This document shows positions 25,293 to 34,283 of a stretch of DNA of 39,440 bases, piece after piece. Under the pieces are notes generated by a model, which saw nothing but the letters and a program-made list of their open reading frames with translations, ran no database searches and was not told the origin of the DNA. Positions within the stretch are counted from its first letter, which is position 1. Each line of letters starts with the position of its first letter. The DNA is from Fidelibacterota bacterium (GTDB lineage: Bacteria > Fidelibacterota > Marinisomatia > Marinisomatales > JABMOV01): the NCBI GenBank assembly GCA_013203145.1, contig JABMOV010000020.1, forward strand, positions 1 through 39,440, given 5' to 3'. A program made the translations under genes and the position numbers.

Positions 25293-28200
25293 ATGAAACA
25301 AACCAGTATAATACTGGCAAGTTTACTGGTATCCGGGATATTACTCGCCCAAACTGGGAGCATTTCCGGAACAGTCATGAACAAGAATGGAGAACCCTTA
25401 GCAGGTGCTAACGTGACCCTAGAGGGTACATCCATGGGTGCCGCAGCAGATGCTGATGGTGCATATATGATCGCTAATGTCCAAATCGGTACGTACACTA
25501 TTACTGCCGCATTCATTGGATATAGCGCTGCTCAACAAACAGTTACAGTCGGAGTTGGATCAAATACTTTGAATTTTGATTTGAATATTGATGTTGTGGC
25601 TGCTGCTGCTGTTTCTGTGATCGGGTCACGTTTTGCCCGCTCTGCAGAAGATCAAGCTGTACCTGTAGATGTTTTTACAGCGCAGGAAATTCGCCGCGCT
25701 GGCTTTACAGAAACGGGGCAGATACTTCAAGCACTGGCGCCATCTTTCAATATGCCTAAAACAAGTATATCAGATGGTTCTGATGCTGTTCGACCTATGA
25801 CCTTGCGTGGTTTAAGTTCTGGACACGTGTTAGTTCTTGTTAACGGCAAACGTCGTCATTCGACCGCATTAGTCCATGTGAATAGTAGCCCTAGTCGTGG
25901 TGATACAGGTGTTGACCTTAATGCCATCCCTTCAGCTGCTATTCAACGAATAGAAGTTTTACGTGACGGTGCTGCCGCTCAATACGGTTCTGATGCTATT
26001 GCCGGTGTAATCAATATTGTATTGAAAACAGATGCTGATGGCGGACATTTTTCAGTATACACCGGTAAAAACAATCATATAGCTGAAAAAATCCCAGAGA
26101 GCGCCAATCTTTATGATTGGGTCGGGAATGGCCAACGTTACGAATGGAATCCAACCGGATATGTTGATATTAATGATCCTGACTTTGTAGCAGGTTCAGA
26201 AGCATCTATTACTGGTAGTGAAGATTATCTCGTTACAGATGGTCAACAACTTCAAGTCCAATATAGTAATAGTGTTGCACTTGGTGACGACGGTTATCTG
26301 ATGATTGCTGCTGAAGCACGGACGAAGGAAGCATCAAATAGAGTTGGTTTTCAAGCTGGACGTTTATATGAAGTCAATTCGGATTATTGGTCTGATGATG
26401 TGGCTGAAACTCAACGCTTACAGCCTGGCAGTGATTGGTATATTAACCCTCAAAGAATGATTTGGGGCGACCAAGCCAAAACCAATTTTGGAGCTATGTA
26501 TAATTCAGAATTGCCCATTGGCGATAAACGGTTCTATTCATTTGGCGGATATACAGTACGCCATGCTGATACCGGTTGTTATACACGAAAACCAAATCAG
26601 GCAGCCAAAACCTGGTTAAGTTCAAGTCCCACAGGATTTGTTCCTCACATTCAACCTACAATAACAGACTTTTCTATGTCTACCGGCTTGGAAGGCATTT
26701 TTGGAGACTGGGGTTATGATGTGAGTTCTACTTATGGTTCTAATGATTTTCATTTCAACATGTTAAGTACAAATGCATCATTTGGGCCCGAACAACTTCG
26801 TCGATATGATATTGGTGGCTTTGTATTTACTCAGTTAACCAACAATCTAGATTTAACAACTCAAATGGGTGACATAGATCTAGCCATTGGAGCTGAAATG
26901 CGAACAGAAGAATATCGTATTTATGCAGGTGAAACTGCATCCTATGCTAATGGACAATATGGAACAAATGTCGCAGGTTGGGACTCCTCATATGTTGACA
27001 CAGCTGGTGTAACACAATATGTTGGTTTAAACAGTTCCGCTGGTGGCGGAGGCTGCCAATGTTTCAGTGGCTTTAGACCGTCTAATGCCGCAGCTACACA
27101 AAATGCTAATAGATCCAGCTATGCCGGTTACGCTGATGCTGAAATGGAAGTAATGCCTGGCATGCGTGTGGGTGGAGCTTTACGATTTGAAAATTACAGT
27201 GATTTTGGTTCTACTGTAAATTTCAAGGGAACAGTCCGATATGAAGTATCGAATGATATTGTTCTCCGTGCCGCAGGAAGTTCCGGTTTCCGTGCACCTG
27301 CTTTAGCGCAGGCATATCAATCTAAAGTTGCTACAAACTTTATGCTTGATACTGATATAAATTCATCAACATATGGACAGACACTCGCATTTGAAGTGGG
27401 TAATTTCCCTGTTGATAATCCATTTTCTCAAGCCTTAGGTGCCAAAGAACTCACCCCGGAAAAAGCATTTAATTTAAGTGCTGGTTTAAATGCCAACTTT
27501 GGTGGTCTTCGATTAAGTCTTGATGTTTATTCCATTACAATCACTGACAGGATTGTCATGACTGGCAATTTCTCTGCTGGTGATAGCGAACTGGGTCAAA
27601 AAATCGAACAATTACTTGAAGCGAGTGGTGTTCCAGGAGCAACAAGCGGTCGATTTTTCTTTAATGGTGTAGATACAAAAACGAATGGATTAGATATTGT
27701 TGCTGCTTATTCAATGGACTTAGCAGCTTTAGGGAATCTGGATCTCTCGTTTGCTTACAATACCACTGTTACAGAAATAACGGAGGTTAGGTCTCCTGAA
27801 GGATTGAAGGATGTATTAAATGCAGATGCAACTCTTTTTGATAATCAAGAGCGTCGTACAATGGAAAGCTCCCAGCCAAAAGACAATCTCCATTTAACAG
27901 CAAATTACTCAAAAGATAATTGGTATCTTAAATACCATATTTGGAGAGTTGGTGAATCGCTGAGTCGGGGAGCCTATAAAAAAGAACACGGCACAGGTGA
28001 AAATGTTTCACCCCTTTCTGATGAAGCCATTGCAGATAATGGAGGAAATGCCGGTGGTACCTGGACAGAATGGACACGTACCTACAAGAATGCTGCTGGA
28101 GAAAAAGTAACAGACCATGAATGGGTTCAGGTTTTAGGAAATAAAACCCTAATGGACCTTGAAGTAGGATATGACCTTGGGTTGGTTACTCTTTCTGCTG

Positions 28201-28343
28201 GTGCAAATAATCTGTTAGATGTGATGCCCGAAAAAGGCGCACAACCTGGTGCAGGAAATGGTGGATCATTTGTATATGGTGGTCTTTCTCCATTTGGTAT
28301 GAGCGGTAGATTTGTTTACACAAAACTATCCTTCAATTTCTAA
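25293..28343 (+). CDS. TonB-dependent outer-membrane receptor with carboxypeptidase-regulatory-like domain
   Basis: A 1016-residue outer-membrane transporter that should import a substrate using TonB-ExbBD energy. Order: signal peptide (about 1-20, ending LLAQ), a CarboxypepD_reg-like beta domain (about 23-105, GTVMNKNGEPLAGANVTLEG onward), a plug domain (about 120-250, with VLVLVNGKRRHSTALV, RIEVLRDGAAAQYGSDAIAG and VINIVLK), then a 22-strand-type barrel ending in aromatic LSFNF. A glycine/cysteine loop (SAGGGGCQCFSG) lies in the barrel. The substrate is unknown; peptides are a reasonable guess given the aminotransferase and gamma-glutamyltransferase downstream. A terminator follows 21 bases after the stop. 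Confidence 0.93.
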   Translation: MKQTSIILASLLVSGILLAQTGSISGTVMNKNGEPLAGANVTLEGTSMGAAADADGAYMIANVQIGTYTITAAFIGYSAAQQTVTVGVGSNTLNFDLNIDVVAAAAVSVIGSRFARSAEDQAVPVDVFTAQEIRRAGFTETGQILQALAPSFNMPKTSISDGSDAVRPMTLRGLSSGHVLVLVNGKRRHSTALVHVNSSPSRGDTGVDLNAIPSAAIQRIEVLRDGAAAQYGSDAIAGVINIVLKTDADGGHFSVYTGKNNHIAEKIPESANLYDWVGNGQRYEWNPTGYVDINDPDFVAGSEASITGSEDYLVTDGQQLQVQYSNSVALGDDGYLMIAAEARTKEASNRVGFQAGRLYEVNSDYWSDDVAETQRLQPGSDWYINPQRMIWGDQAKTNFGAMYNSELPIGDKRFYSFGGYTVRHADTGCYTRKPNQAAKTWLSSSPTGFVPHIQPTITDFSMSTGLEGIFGDWGYDVSSTYGSNDFHFNMLSTNASFGPEQLRRYDIGGFVFTQLTNNLDLTTQMGDIDLAIGAEMRTEEYRIYAGETASYANGQYGTNVAGWDSSYVDTAGVTQYVGLNSSAGGGGCQCFSGFRPSNAAATQNANRSSYAGYADAEMEVMPGMRVGGALRFENYSDFGSTVNFKGTVRYEVSNDIVLRAAGSSGFRAPALAQAYQSKVATNFMLDTDINSSTYGQTLAFEVGNFPVDNPFSQALGAKELTPEKAFNLSAGLNANFGGLRLSLDVYSITITDRIVMTGNFSAGDSELGQKIEQLLEASGVPGATSGRFFFNGVDTKTNGLDIVAAYSMDLAALGNLDLSFAYNTTVTEITEVRSPEGLKDVLNADATLFDNQERRTMESSQPKDNLHLTANYSKDNWYLKYHIWRVGESLSRGAYKKEHGTGENVSPLSDEAIADNGGNAGGTWTEWTRTYKNAAGEKVTDHEWVQVLGNKTLMDLEVGYDLGLVTLSAGANNLLDVMPEKGAQPGAGNGGSFVYGGLSPFGMSGRFVYTKLSFNF

Positions 28344-28364
28344 ATAATCATACCTACTATAAAA

Positions 28365-28395
28365 AGGCGTCCCGTTATACCGGGACGCCTTTTTT
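28365..28395 (+). terminator. Rho-independent terminator after the TonB receptor
   Basis: A perfect 10-base stem (AGGCGTCCCG / CGGGACGCCT) with a six-base loop TTATAC, followed by five T residues and preceded by five A residues. It ends the receptor transcript 21 bases after the stop codon and could also work in the opposite direction because of the A-run. Confidence 0.95.
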
Positions 28396-28435
28396 ATTAC
28401 TGGTAATTATTAAATAGGTTTCTGAATATTTAACT

Positions 28436-29710
28436 ATGTTAAATGCTAGCATAAATCTTAATGTTCGTGGATTAAAAAAATCTGCCACGTTAGAGATTAA
28501 CGAGCGAAGTATTGCCCTGGAAAAATCGGGTAATAAAATTTACCGTTTTGGTTTGGGTCAATCACCTTTCCCAGTCCCAGAATCCGTTGTAAAAGCTCTA
28601 AAAGATAATGCTCATCAGAAAGATTATCTACCTGTACAAGGATTACGTGAGTTGAGAGAGTCTATTTCAGCTTTTCACTTGCTTAACGATGATGTACGGT
28701 ATCATTCCGATCAAATTTTAATCGGCCCCGGTTCCAAGGAACTCATGTTTTTATTACAGATGGTGTACTACGGAGATATACAAATACCATCACCTTGTTG
28801 GGTTTCCTATGCACCACAAGCACGGATAATCGGCAGACATATTGAAGTAATTCCCACCTCCTTTGAAAGTCGTTGGAGGATATCTCCCGACCATTTGAAA
28901 ACAATTTTAAAAATTGATCCATTAAAACCGCGACTACTAATTCTGAATTACCCTGGAAATCCCGATGGGCTGACTTATTCTGAAATAGAATTACAAGAGA
29001 TAGCAGAAATTGCACGATCTCATCGGCTTATTATTCTTTCGGATGAAATATATGGTTTATTGAATCATAGTGGTACACACAAATCAATCGCACAATATTA
29101 TCCTGAAGGGACGATTATTAGTTCTGGATTATCTAAATGGTGTGGTGCTGGTGGGTGGCGTTTGGGTACTTTTGCATTTCCAAAAGAGCTCACATGGATT
29201 CTTAATGCCATGAATGTGGTTGCCAGCGAAACATACACTTCGGTTAGCGCTCCAATTCAATATGCTGCAATACGAGCATTCAGTATGGGTAACGACATTA
29301 ATGAATACCTTCATGCATCCCGTGAAATTCTTAAAATGATTGGTAATCATCTTTTCGATACTTTGGTAAAAAAAGATGTGCGCCTTCATGCTCCAACTGG
29401 TGCTTTTTACTTGTTTCCAGATTTTACATCTTTCAAGGAACAATTGTATTTGCGGAATATTTCCACCAGTTCCGACTTGGCGAATTCCCTGCTAAAGGAA
29501 ACGGGTGTGGCCACATTACCTGGTTCTGCCTTTGGTTGCCCTAAAGAAGAATTAACACTTCGACTCGCTTATGTAAATTTTAACGGTAGAAAAGCACTGG
29601 ACTGGTACAGCAACACTTCCTTGCCAACTACTGATGGGTTACGAAAAGTATGTCCGGAACCATTCGATGCGGTTGACCGGATTGTAGAATGGATTGAACA
29701 ATTACATTGA
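28436..29710 (+). CDS. PLP-dependent class I/II aminotransferase
   Basis: A 424-residue fold-type I aminotransferase. The PLP lysine is Lys234 in SSGLSKWCGAGGWRLG. Other family marks are GLGQSPFPVPESVVKAL near the N-terminus, YLPVQGLRELRESI, NYPGNPDGLTYS (the N-P-x-x-P-x-G region) and LSDEIYG. It resembles aspartate/aromatic aminotransferases, but the amino-acid substrate cannot be assigned. The usual P of the NPxNPTG motif is replaced by D (GNPDGLTY), which is a mild variation. The ribosome-binding site is weak. Its stop overlaps the first possible start of the next gene, so the two are co-transcribed. Confidence 0.85.
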   Translation: MLNASINLNVRGLKKSATLEINERSIALEKSGNKIYRFGLGQSPFPVPESVVKALKDNAHQKDYLPVQGLRELRESISAFHLLNDDVRYHSDQILIGPGSKELMFLLQMVYYGDIQIPSPCWVSYAPQARIIGRHIEVIPTSFESRWRISPDHLKTILKIDPLKPRLLILNYPGNPDGLTYSEIELQEIAEIARSHRLIILSDEIYGLLNHSGTHKSIAQYYPEGTIISSGLSKWCGAGGWRLGTFAFPKELTWILNAMNVVASETYTSVSAPIQYAAIRAFSMGNDINEYLHASREILKMIGNHLFDTLVKKDVRLHAPTGAFYLFPDFTSFKEQLYLRNISTSSDLANSLLKETGVATLPGSAFGCPKEELTLRLAYVNFNGRKALDWYSNTSLPTTDGLRKVCPEPFDAVDRIVEWIEQLH

Positions 29711-29718
29711 GGTTAAAA

Positions 29719-31416
29719 TTGAATAAATTAGAAACGCGTTTATTACTTTTCTTTATTACGCACTTCCTCCTGATAGCTGCACACCGATCGCCAGTGGTAG
29801 CAGACCATGGTATGGTCGTATCCACATCACAATTGGCCTCTGAGGCTGGTGTGGAAATCATGCAAAAAGGTGGAAACGCCATTGATGCGGCGGTTGCCAC
29901 TGGATTTGCTCTTGCAGTAACATATCCCCAGGCTGGAAATATTGGTGGTGGTGGATTTATGGTTCTTCATACCAAGGATGGTAAATCCATAACGCTGGAC
30001 TATCGTGAAAAAGCTCCTTCTGGAGCACATCGTGATATGTATCTTGATGATAGCAGTAATGTTATTGACAATCTATCGCTTTATGGTCATCTTGCCGCAG
30101 GCGTTCCAGGTAGTGTACACGGATTATTATCCGCATGGGAAAAGCACGGTTCTGGAAATATTTCCCGTAAAGAATTACTTGCACCTGCCGTTCAATTAGC
30201 TCAATATGGATTTGAACTCTCTCCGCGAATGGCGAGTACTCTTAATTACTTTAAACCCTTTTTTCTTCGCGATGATGGTGCTTCTGCCATTTTTGTTCGC
30301 GCTGATAGCCTTCCTTGGAAGGTCGGAGATAAACTGGTACAAAAAGATTTGGCAAAAACATTAAAGCGCATTGTCAAATCTGGTAATGATGGATTTTATT
30401 CTGGAATAACAGCAAATCATATTATTACTGAAATGCAGGATGGTAATGGCATCATTTCCTACGATGATCTTTTATCATATAGTTCAAAATATCGTGAACC
30501 TATTATTGGCGCCTTTCATGATTATGGCATCATTTCTATGGGGCCACCTAGCTCTGGAGGAACATTATTAGTTCAACTTTTTAATATGTTGGAAAATTTT
30601 CAGTTGGATTCCATGGGTTGGAATTCCTCTGAATATATTCATACACTAACAGAATGTGAACGATTGGCCTATGCTGATCGAGCCGAGCATATGGGTGACT
30701 CTGATTTTTGGGATATCCCTTTAGAAATGCTTACAAATAAATCATATGCACAAGAAAGATTGACGCTGATTTCGCCTGACAGTGCTACACCCAGCAGTTA
30801 TATTTATGCTGGCGATCCCATGGGATATGAAAGTCGCGAAACCACTCACTATTCCGTTCTGGATTCTGAGGGAAATGCTGTCAGTGTTACCACAACTTTA
30901 AACATGGGTTTTGGTTGCGGTGTTCTTGTTGAGGGTGCAGGATTTTTTCTGAATAATGAAATGGATGATTTTTCTATAAAACCCGGAGTTCCAAATATAT
31001 TTGGATTAGTGGGCAAAGAAGCAAATGCCATCGCACCCGGAAAGCGTCCATTAAGCTCAATGACGCCTACAATTGTAATGAAAGACGGTAAACCTATAAT
31101 GGTTATAGGATCACCCGGTGGATCGACAATAATTACAACAACAATGCAATGCATACTGAACGTTGCTATACACGGGATGGATATCCAGGAAGCGGTTTCT
31201 GCTCCACGCATCCATTCGCAATGGTTACCCGATATTATAATGACTGAACCATTTGGATTATCTCGTGATGTGGAAAACAATCTTAAAGAAAAAGGACATA
31301 CACTTGTTCCCTATCGTTGGGGTCATATTGGGCAAGCCAATGGAATCATCATTAAGGATGGATCAATTTACGGTGGTGCCGACGATCGTGGCGAAAATGC
31401 TGCTGTAGGTTATTAA
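29719..31416 (+). CDS. ggt: Gamma-glutamyltransferase (glutathione hydrolase)
   Basis: Secreted Ntn-hydrolase that cleaves gamma-glutamyl bonds in glutathione and related peptides. The proenzyme is cut before the threonine of the TTHYSVLDSEGNAVSVTTTLN-type motif; the nucleophile is Thr375 with this start, codon 30841-30843. Other signatures are GGNAIDAAVATGFALAVTYP, GNIGGGGFMVLH, REKAPSGAHRDMY, the SSGGT loop and PGKRPLSSMTPT. A signal peptide (LETRLLLFFITHFLLIAA) is seen. The start is TTG: either 29719, with GAGG six bases upstream (preferred), or 29707, which overlaps the previous stop. With the aminotransferase it suggests extracellular peptide or glutathione use. Confidence 0.93.
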   Translation: MNKLETRLLLFFITHFLLIAAHRSPVVADHGMVVSTSQLASEAGVEIMQKGGNAIDAAVATGFALAVTYPQAGNIGGGGFMVLHTKDGKSITLDYREKAPSGAHRDMYLDDSSNVIDNLSLYGHLAAGVPGSVHGLLSAWEKHGSGNISRKELLAPAVQLAQYGFELSPRMASTLNYFKPFFLRDDGASAIFVRADSLPWKVGDKLVQKDLAKTLKRIVKSGNDGFYSGITANHIITEMQDGNGIISYDDLLSYSSKYREPIIGAFHDYGIISMGPPSSGGTLLVQLFNMLENFQLDSMGWNSSEYIHTLTECERLAYADRAEHMGDSDFWDIPLEMLTNKSYAQERLTLISPDSATPSSYIYAGDPMGYESRETTHYSVLDSEGNAVSVTTTLNMGFGCGVLVEGAGFFLNNEMDDFSIKPGVPNIFGLVGKEANAIAPGKRPLSSMTPTIVMKDGKPIMVIGSPGGSTIITTTMQCILNVAIHGMDIQEAVSAPRIHSQWLPDIIMTEPFGLSRDVENNLKEKGHTLVPYRWGHIGQANGIIIKDGSIYGGADDRGENAAVGY

Positions 31417-31425
31417 TTTTAAAAT

Positions 31426-31454
31426 GTAGAGACAACCCGTCGGGTTGTCTCTAC
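31426..31454. repeat. Perfect intergenic palindrome between convergent genes
   Basis: Thirteen-base arms GTAGAGACAACCC and GGGTTGTCTCTAC with a GTC loop, placed ten bases after the ggt stop and eight bases before the end of the kinase gene on the other strand. No T-run follows on either side, so it is not a standard intrinsic terminator. It may be a REP-like dispersed palindrome that also blocks read-through. Confidence 0.8.
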
Positions 31455-31461
31455 GCAAATA

Positions 31462-32925
31462 TCAATAGTGAAAATCGCTCTTTCCGATAAATTCACGTAA
31501 AATGGATATTCCTGGAACCAAATCTTCATCCATTGGCTCAACCAGAGCCAATAATAATTCTAACCGTTCCGCTTCCGCTTTTACTGGAGATTGGCCTGAA
31601 ACCTCTTTCAGTAATGGTCGGGCAAATTTCGCCAAAACTGACAATTCATAAAGTAGTGACGAATTAAACATAAAATCGGCTTCTTCTTGAAATGGAAAAA
31701 TATTTCTTTCTTCCCCTTCACGAACAGATTTCCACCGTTCCAAAGTATCTTCAGGTGAATATCCTCTGAATAAATGATCCCGTACCAATCGCCTTAATAA
31801 TCTATTATCTGAAGTGGATACACGGTGATTCGAATCAATATTTAACTGCGTAATTGCACTAACGTAGATGCGATGGAGTTTTGTATTTCCTAAGGATTTT
31901 GTTAACGATGGATTTAATCCATGAATCCCCTCAAGCATAATTAAATCCCATTCACCTAATTGTACCGTTTCTTGCGTATCGTGTCCAATTCCAGTTTTAA
32001 AATCAAAGGAGCGTTTTGGAATTTGTCCACCACTCAGTAGTGTTTGTATTCGCTGCGCCAGTAAAACAACATCCATGGCTTTAATGGTTTCGAAATCTTT
32101 ATTACCTGAAGAATCTGTAACTATTTTTTCGCGATCGATAAAAAAATCATCCATTGAAAGCGAAACCGTCTTGAAACCATTTACCCGTAACTGAATCCCC
32201 AACCTCTTCGCAAATGTAGTTTTCCCTGAAGATGACGGACCTGCAATTGAAATAACTCTTTTCGACGGAAATTCATTAACAATTTTATCAGCAATCTGAC
32301 TGATGCGTTTTTCGTGAAATCCTTCCGCAACCCAGAGCATTTGTCGAATATTGCCAGAGTTCACAAGTTCATTGACATGATTTATTGTAGATAACTCGAG
32401 AATGTCACCCATCTGAACAATTTCTTCAATGATTTGGAACAATTTAGATTGATCAGATAAAATACTACTTTTCTGACACGATTCTTTGTTGGAGAAAAAA
32501 CGCAGCAAAAAACCGTCATTGAATTTTTCTAATCTAAAATGGAGCAAATTTTCTTTGTTTATTTCTACTGGTTCTAGCAGATAATCCCAATATGATGAAC
32601 CCAACATAATGATTGGAATGTTGTCTGTGGGCCATTTTTTTGTATTTGCTGCTTTACTAACCGAGGGGCGTGCTAACATATGTTTTAGTACTTCAGCGCG
32701 AGTTTTTGTGCTTATTGAAATTTGTTCAGGACTCTTCAACCATTGTAACATACCTTTTTCCAGCCGATTGATATCATCTTCAGATATTTCCTCCCACCCG
32801 GCAATATGACAAAAATATCCATCTCGATAGGAATGTTCGACAACCAGAGCCTTACCTTTTTTTGTTTCCAGGAAAACCTTTGTAAGAATATGAGTTATGG
32901 TTGCCTTCTGTGGCGCAATGTTCAT
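31462..32925 (-). CDS. Uridine kinase/phosphoribulokinase-like nucleoside kinase
   Basis: A 487-residue cytoplasmic protein. The C-terminal half is a P-loop kinase: Walker A GPSSSGKT at residues 229-236, the SLSMDDFFIDRE segment, the FDFKTGIGHDTQETV segment and LIMLEGIHGLNP. The segment before it (MLWVAEGFHEKRISQIADKI) is typical of the long bacterial nucleoside kinases that carry a threonyl-tRNA-synthetase-like N-terminal domain. Those proteins are usually about 550 residues with an HxxxH-type motif; here the N-terminus is shorter and that motif is not visible. The start overlaps the MORN-protein stop by ATGA. The exact substrate is unknown. Confidence 0.8.
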   Translation of the reverse strand: MNIAPQKATITHILTKVFLETKKGKALVVEHSYRDGYFCHIAGWEEISEDDINRLEKGMLQWLKSPEQISISTKTRAEVLKHMLARPSVSKAANTKKWPTDNIPIIMLGSSYWDYLLEPVEINKENLLHFRLEKFNDGFLLRFFSNKESCQKSSILSDQSKLFQIIEEIVQMGDILELSTINHVNELVNSGNIRQMLWVAEGFHEKRISQIADKIVNEFPSKRVISIAGPSSSGKTTFAKRLGIQLRVNGFKTVSLSMDDFFIDREKIVTDSSGNKDFETIKAMDVVLLAQRIQTLLSGGQIPKRSFDFKTGIGHDTQETVQLGEWDLIMLEGIHGLNPSLTKSLGNTKLHRIYVSAITQLNIDSNHRVSTSDNRLLRRLVRDHLFRGYSPEDTLERWKSVREGEERNIFPFQEEADFMFNSSLLYELSVLAKFARPLLKEVSGQSPVKAEAERLELLLALVEPMDEDLVPGISILREFIGKSDFHY

Positions 32926-33851
32926 TTTACTCTAGTCTCCCAAGTGTTAACCTGGAGCCTCACCCACCTCATTGTAGGATTTGCTTCTTCTTCCAAAACA
33001 GTTCCATCCCTTGAAAAGATTTTCCACGTATTTATTGGGATGTTTTCCTGATATTCACCGGATAATGCCATTTGACCGTTTTTATAATAACCTGCCCACA
33101 AACTGTCTAAATCTCCTGCCTTGTAATAGCCGTGGAGTTTTTTTGTCCCGTCTTCATACCATTCCAAAAGTTCTCCGTGTCGGGTTCCATCCTTCGTCAC
33201 ATGAAATGATCGCTGATTTCCATTTTCATACCATTCAACCTGAGGTCCTGATTCATTTCCATTTTCGCGAAAAAAAGACCATTTTTTCTTCCCGCTTTCG
33301 TACCATCCTATATCTTTCCCATGCTTGACGCCTTTTTGGAAATATGCTTCACCCTCAAGGGAACTGTTTGGATACCACAATACTAGCTTTCCATGGAGTT
33401 TGTTTTTCAAATACGGTTCTGCACTTGAAACCACACCGTTTTCATACCATAAAGACCATGTGCCCTCTTTTAATCCCAGAAAATATTCGCCCTCCTCTTT
33501 CAGGTTTCCATTTGGATACCAAAATTTCCACAATCCATGTTGTTGAAATTCTTTGAAGTCCCCTTCCTGTTCTTTTTTCCCATTATCGAACCACCAAATC
33601 CAGCGTCCCTCCTGTAATCCATCAATTAATGGACCCTCAAATTCTCTTTGCCCATTATTATAATTGAAATAGACCATACCTGAAAAAGGTTCGTCCTCAT
33701 TTGGAAGGTATTTTCGTGTAAGACCTTCAGAATCAATCCTGTCTTCTAAACTCAAAATCTGAATCATGGATTGAGCAAATGCTACTGTAAAAAGTGAAAG
33801 GCAAAAAACACCAACAACAAAAAAGTCTCTAACTAAACGATTAAAATTCAT
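32922..33851 (-). CDS. Exported MORN-repeat (MORN_2/YwqK-type) protein
   Basis: A 309-residue protein with a signal peptide (ending near AFAQ, about residue 27) and then about ten MORN_2-type repeats of roughly 23 residues with the core W-x-W/Y-Y/F-x-N/D-G-x-x-x-x-x-G (for example GLWKFWYPNGNLKEEGEY and LHGKLVLWYPNSSLEGEAY). Such repeats form beta hairpins and are widespread in Bacteroidota-like genomes; proposed roles include surface or antitoxin-like functions, none proven. It starts three bases after the yjbQ stop and overlaps the kinase start. No toxin-like partner is apparent. Confidence 0.8.
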   Translation of the reverse strand: MNFNRLVRDFFVVGVFCLSLFTVAFAQSMIQILSLEDRIDSEGLTRKYLPNEDEPFSGMVYFNYNNGQREFEGPLIDGLQEGRWIWWFDNGKKEQEGDFKEFQQHGLWKFWYPNGNLKEEGEYFLGLKEGTWSLWYENGVVSSAEPYLKNKLHGKLVLWYPNSSLEGEAYFQKGVKHGKDIGWYESGKKKWSFFRENGNESGPQVEWYENGNQRSFHVTKDGTRHGELLEWYEDGTKKLHGYYKAGDLDSLWAGYYKNGQMALSGEYQENIPINTWKIFSRDGTVLEEEANPTMRWVRLQVNTWETRVK

Positions 33852-33854
33852 TAT

Positions 33855-34274
33855 TTATTCACCTATTATTTTTACTAAAACACGTTTTTGTCTTTTTCCA
33901 TCAAACTCGCCATAAAATATTTGCTCCCAAGGTCCTAAATGCAACCTACCATTGGTCACCGCCACAGTGACATCCCTGCCCATAATTTGACGTTTATGAT
34001 GAGCATCACCATTGTCTTCGCCCGTGAGATTATGATCATAGCGACTCAAGGGTGCATGTGGAGCCAGTTCTTCCAGCCAGCGTTTATAATCGCGATGTAA
34101 ACCAGATTCATCATCGTTGATGAACACGGATGCCGTTATGTGCATAGCATTCACCAGGCATAATCCTTCCTGGATACCACTTTCTGCCACTGCCTCTTCC
34201 ACATCCATGGTGATATTGACAAAATCCATGCGCTCAGAAATCTGAAACCAGAGCTCTTTTGTATGTGATAACAC
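33855..34274 (-). CDS. YjbQ family protein (UPF0047; secondary thiamine-phosphate synthase-type)
   Basis: A 139-residue single-domain protein of the YjbQ/UPF0047 family. Visible signatures are [21 protein letters not shown], the [21 protein letters not shown] histidine-rich segment and [16 protein letters not shown]. The E. coli member has weak thiamine-phosphate synthase activity in complementation, but the true role is unclear. The start is GTG behind a TAGGAG ribosome-binding site that includes the stop codon of the small upstream gene. It is the second gene of the four-gene minus-strand operon. Confidence 0.88.
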   Translation of the reverse strand: MLSHTKELWFQISERMDFVNITMDVEEAVAESGIQEGLCLVNAMHITASVFINDDESGLHRDYKRWLEELAPHAPLSRYDHNLTGEDNGDAHHKRQIMGRDVTVAVTNGRLHLGPWEQIFYGEFDGKRQKRVLVKIIGE

Positions 34275-34283
34275 TATTTTCTC

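Larger units (their letters stand above)
24973..25364 (+). repeat. Direct repeat, copy 2 (BI-1 3' end, leader, TonB receptor start)
   Basis: Partner of 21648-22046. Here the repeat continues into an intact TonB-dependent receptor gene. The gene-free stretch 24809-25292 is therefore explained as transposase scrap, BI-1 scrap and the receptor leader. Confidence 0.9.

Noticed and set aside
30849..31280. 143-codon minus-strand reading frame inside ggt
   Set aside because: It is fully antisense to conserved catalytic segments of gamma-glutamyltransferase and its translation matches no family; a shadow frame.
32922..33851. MORN-repeat gene as one half of a toxin-antitoxin pair
   Set aside because: The neighbours are a YjbQ protein and a nucleoside kinase; no toxin-like gene is adjacent, so the antitoxin name often given to this family is not supported here.
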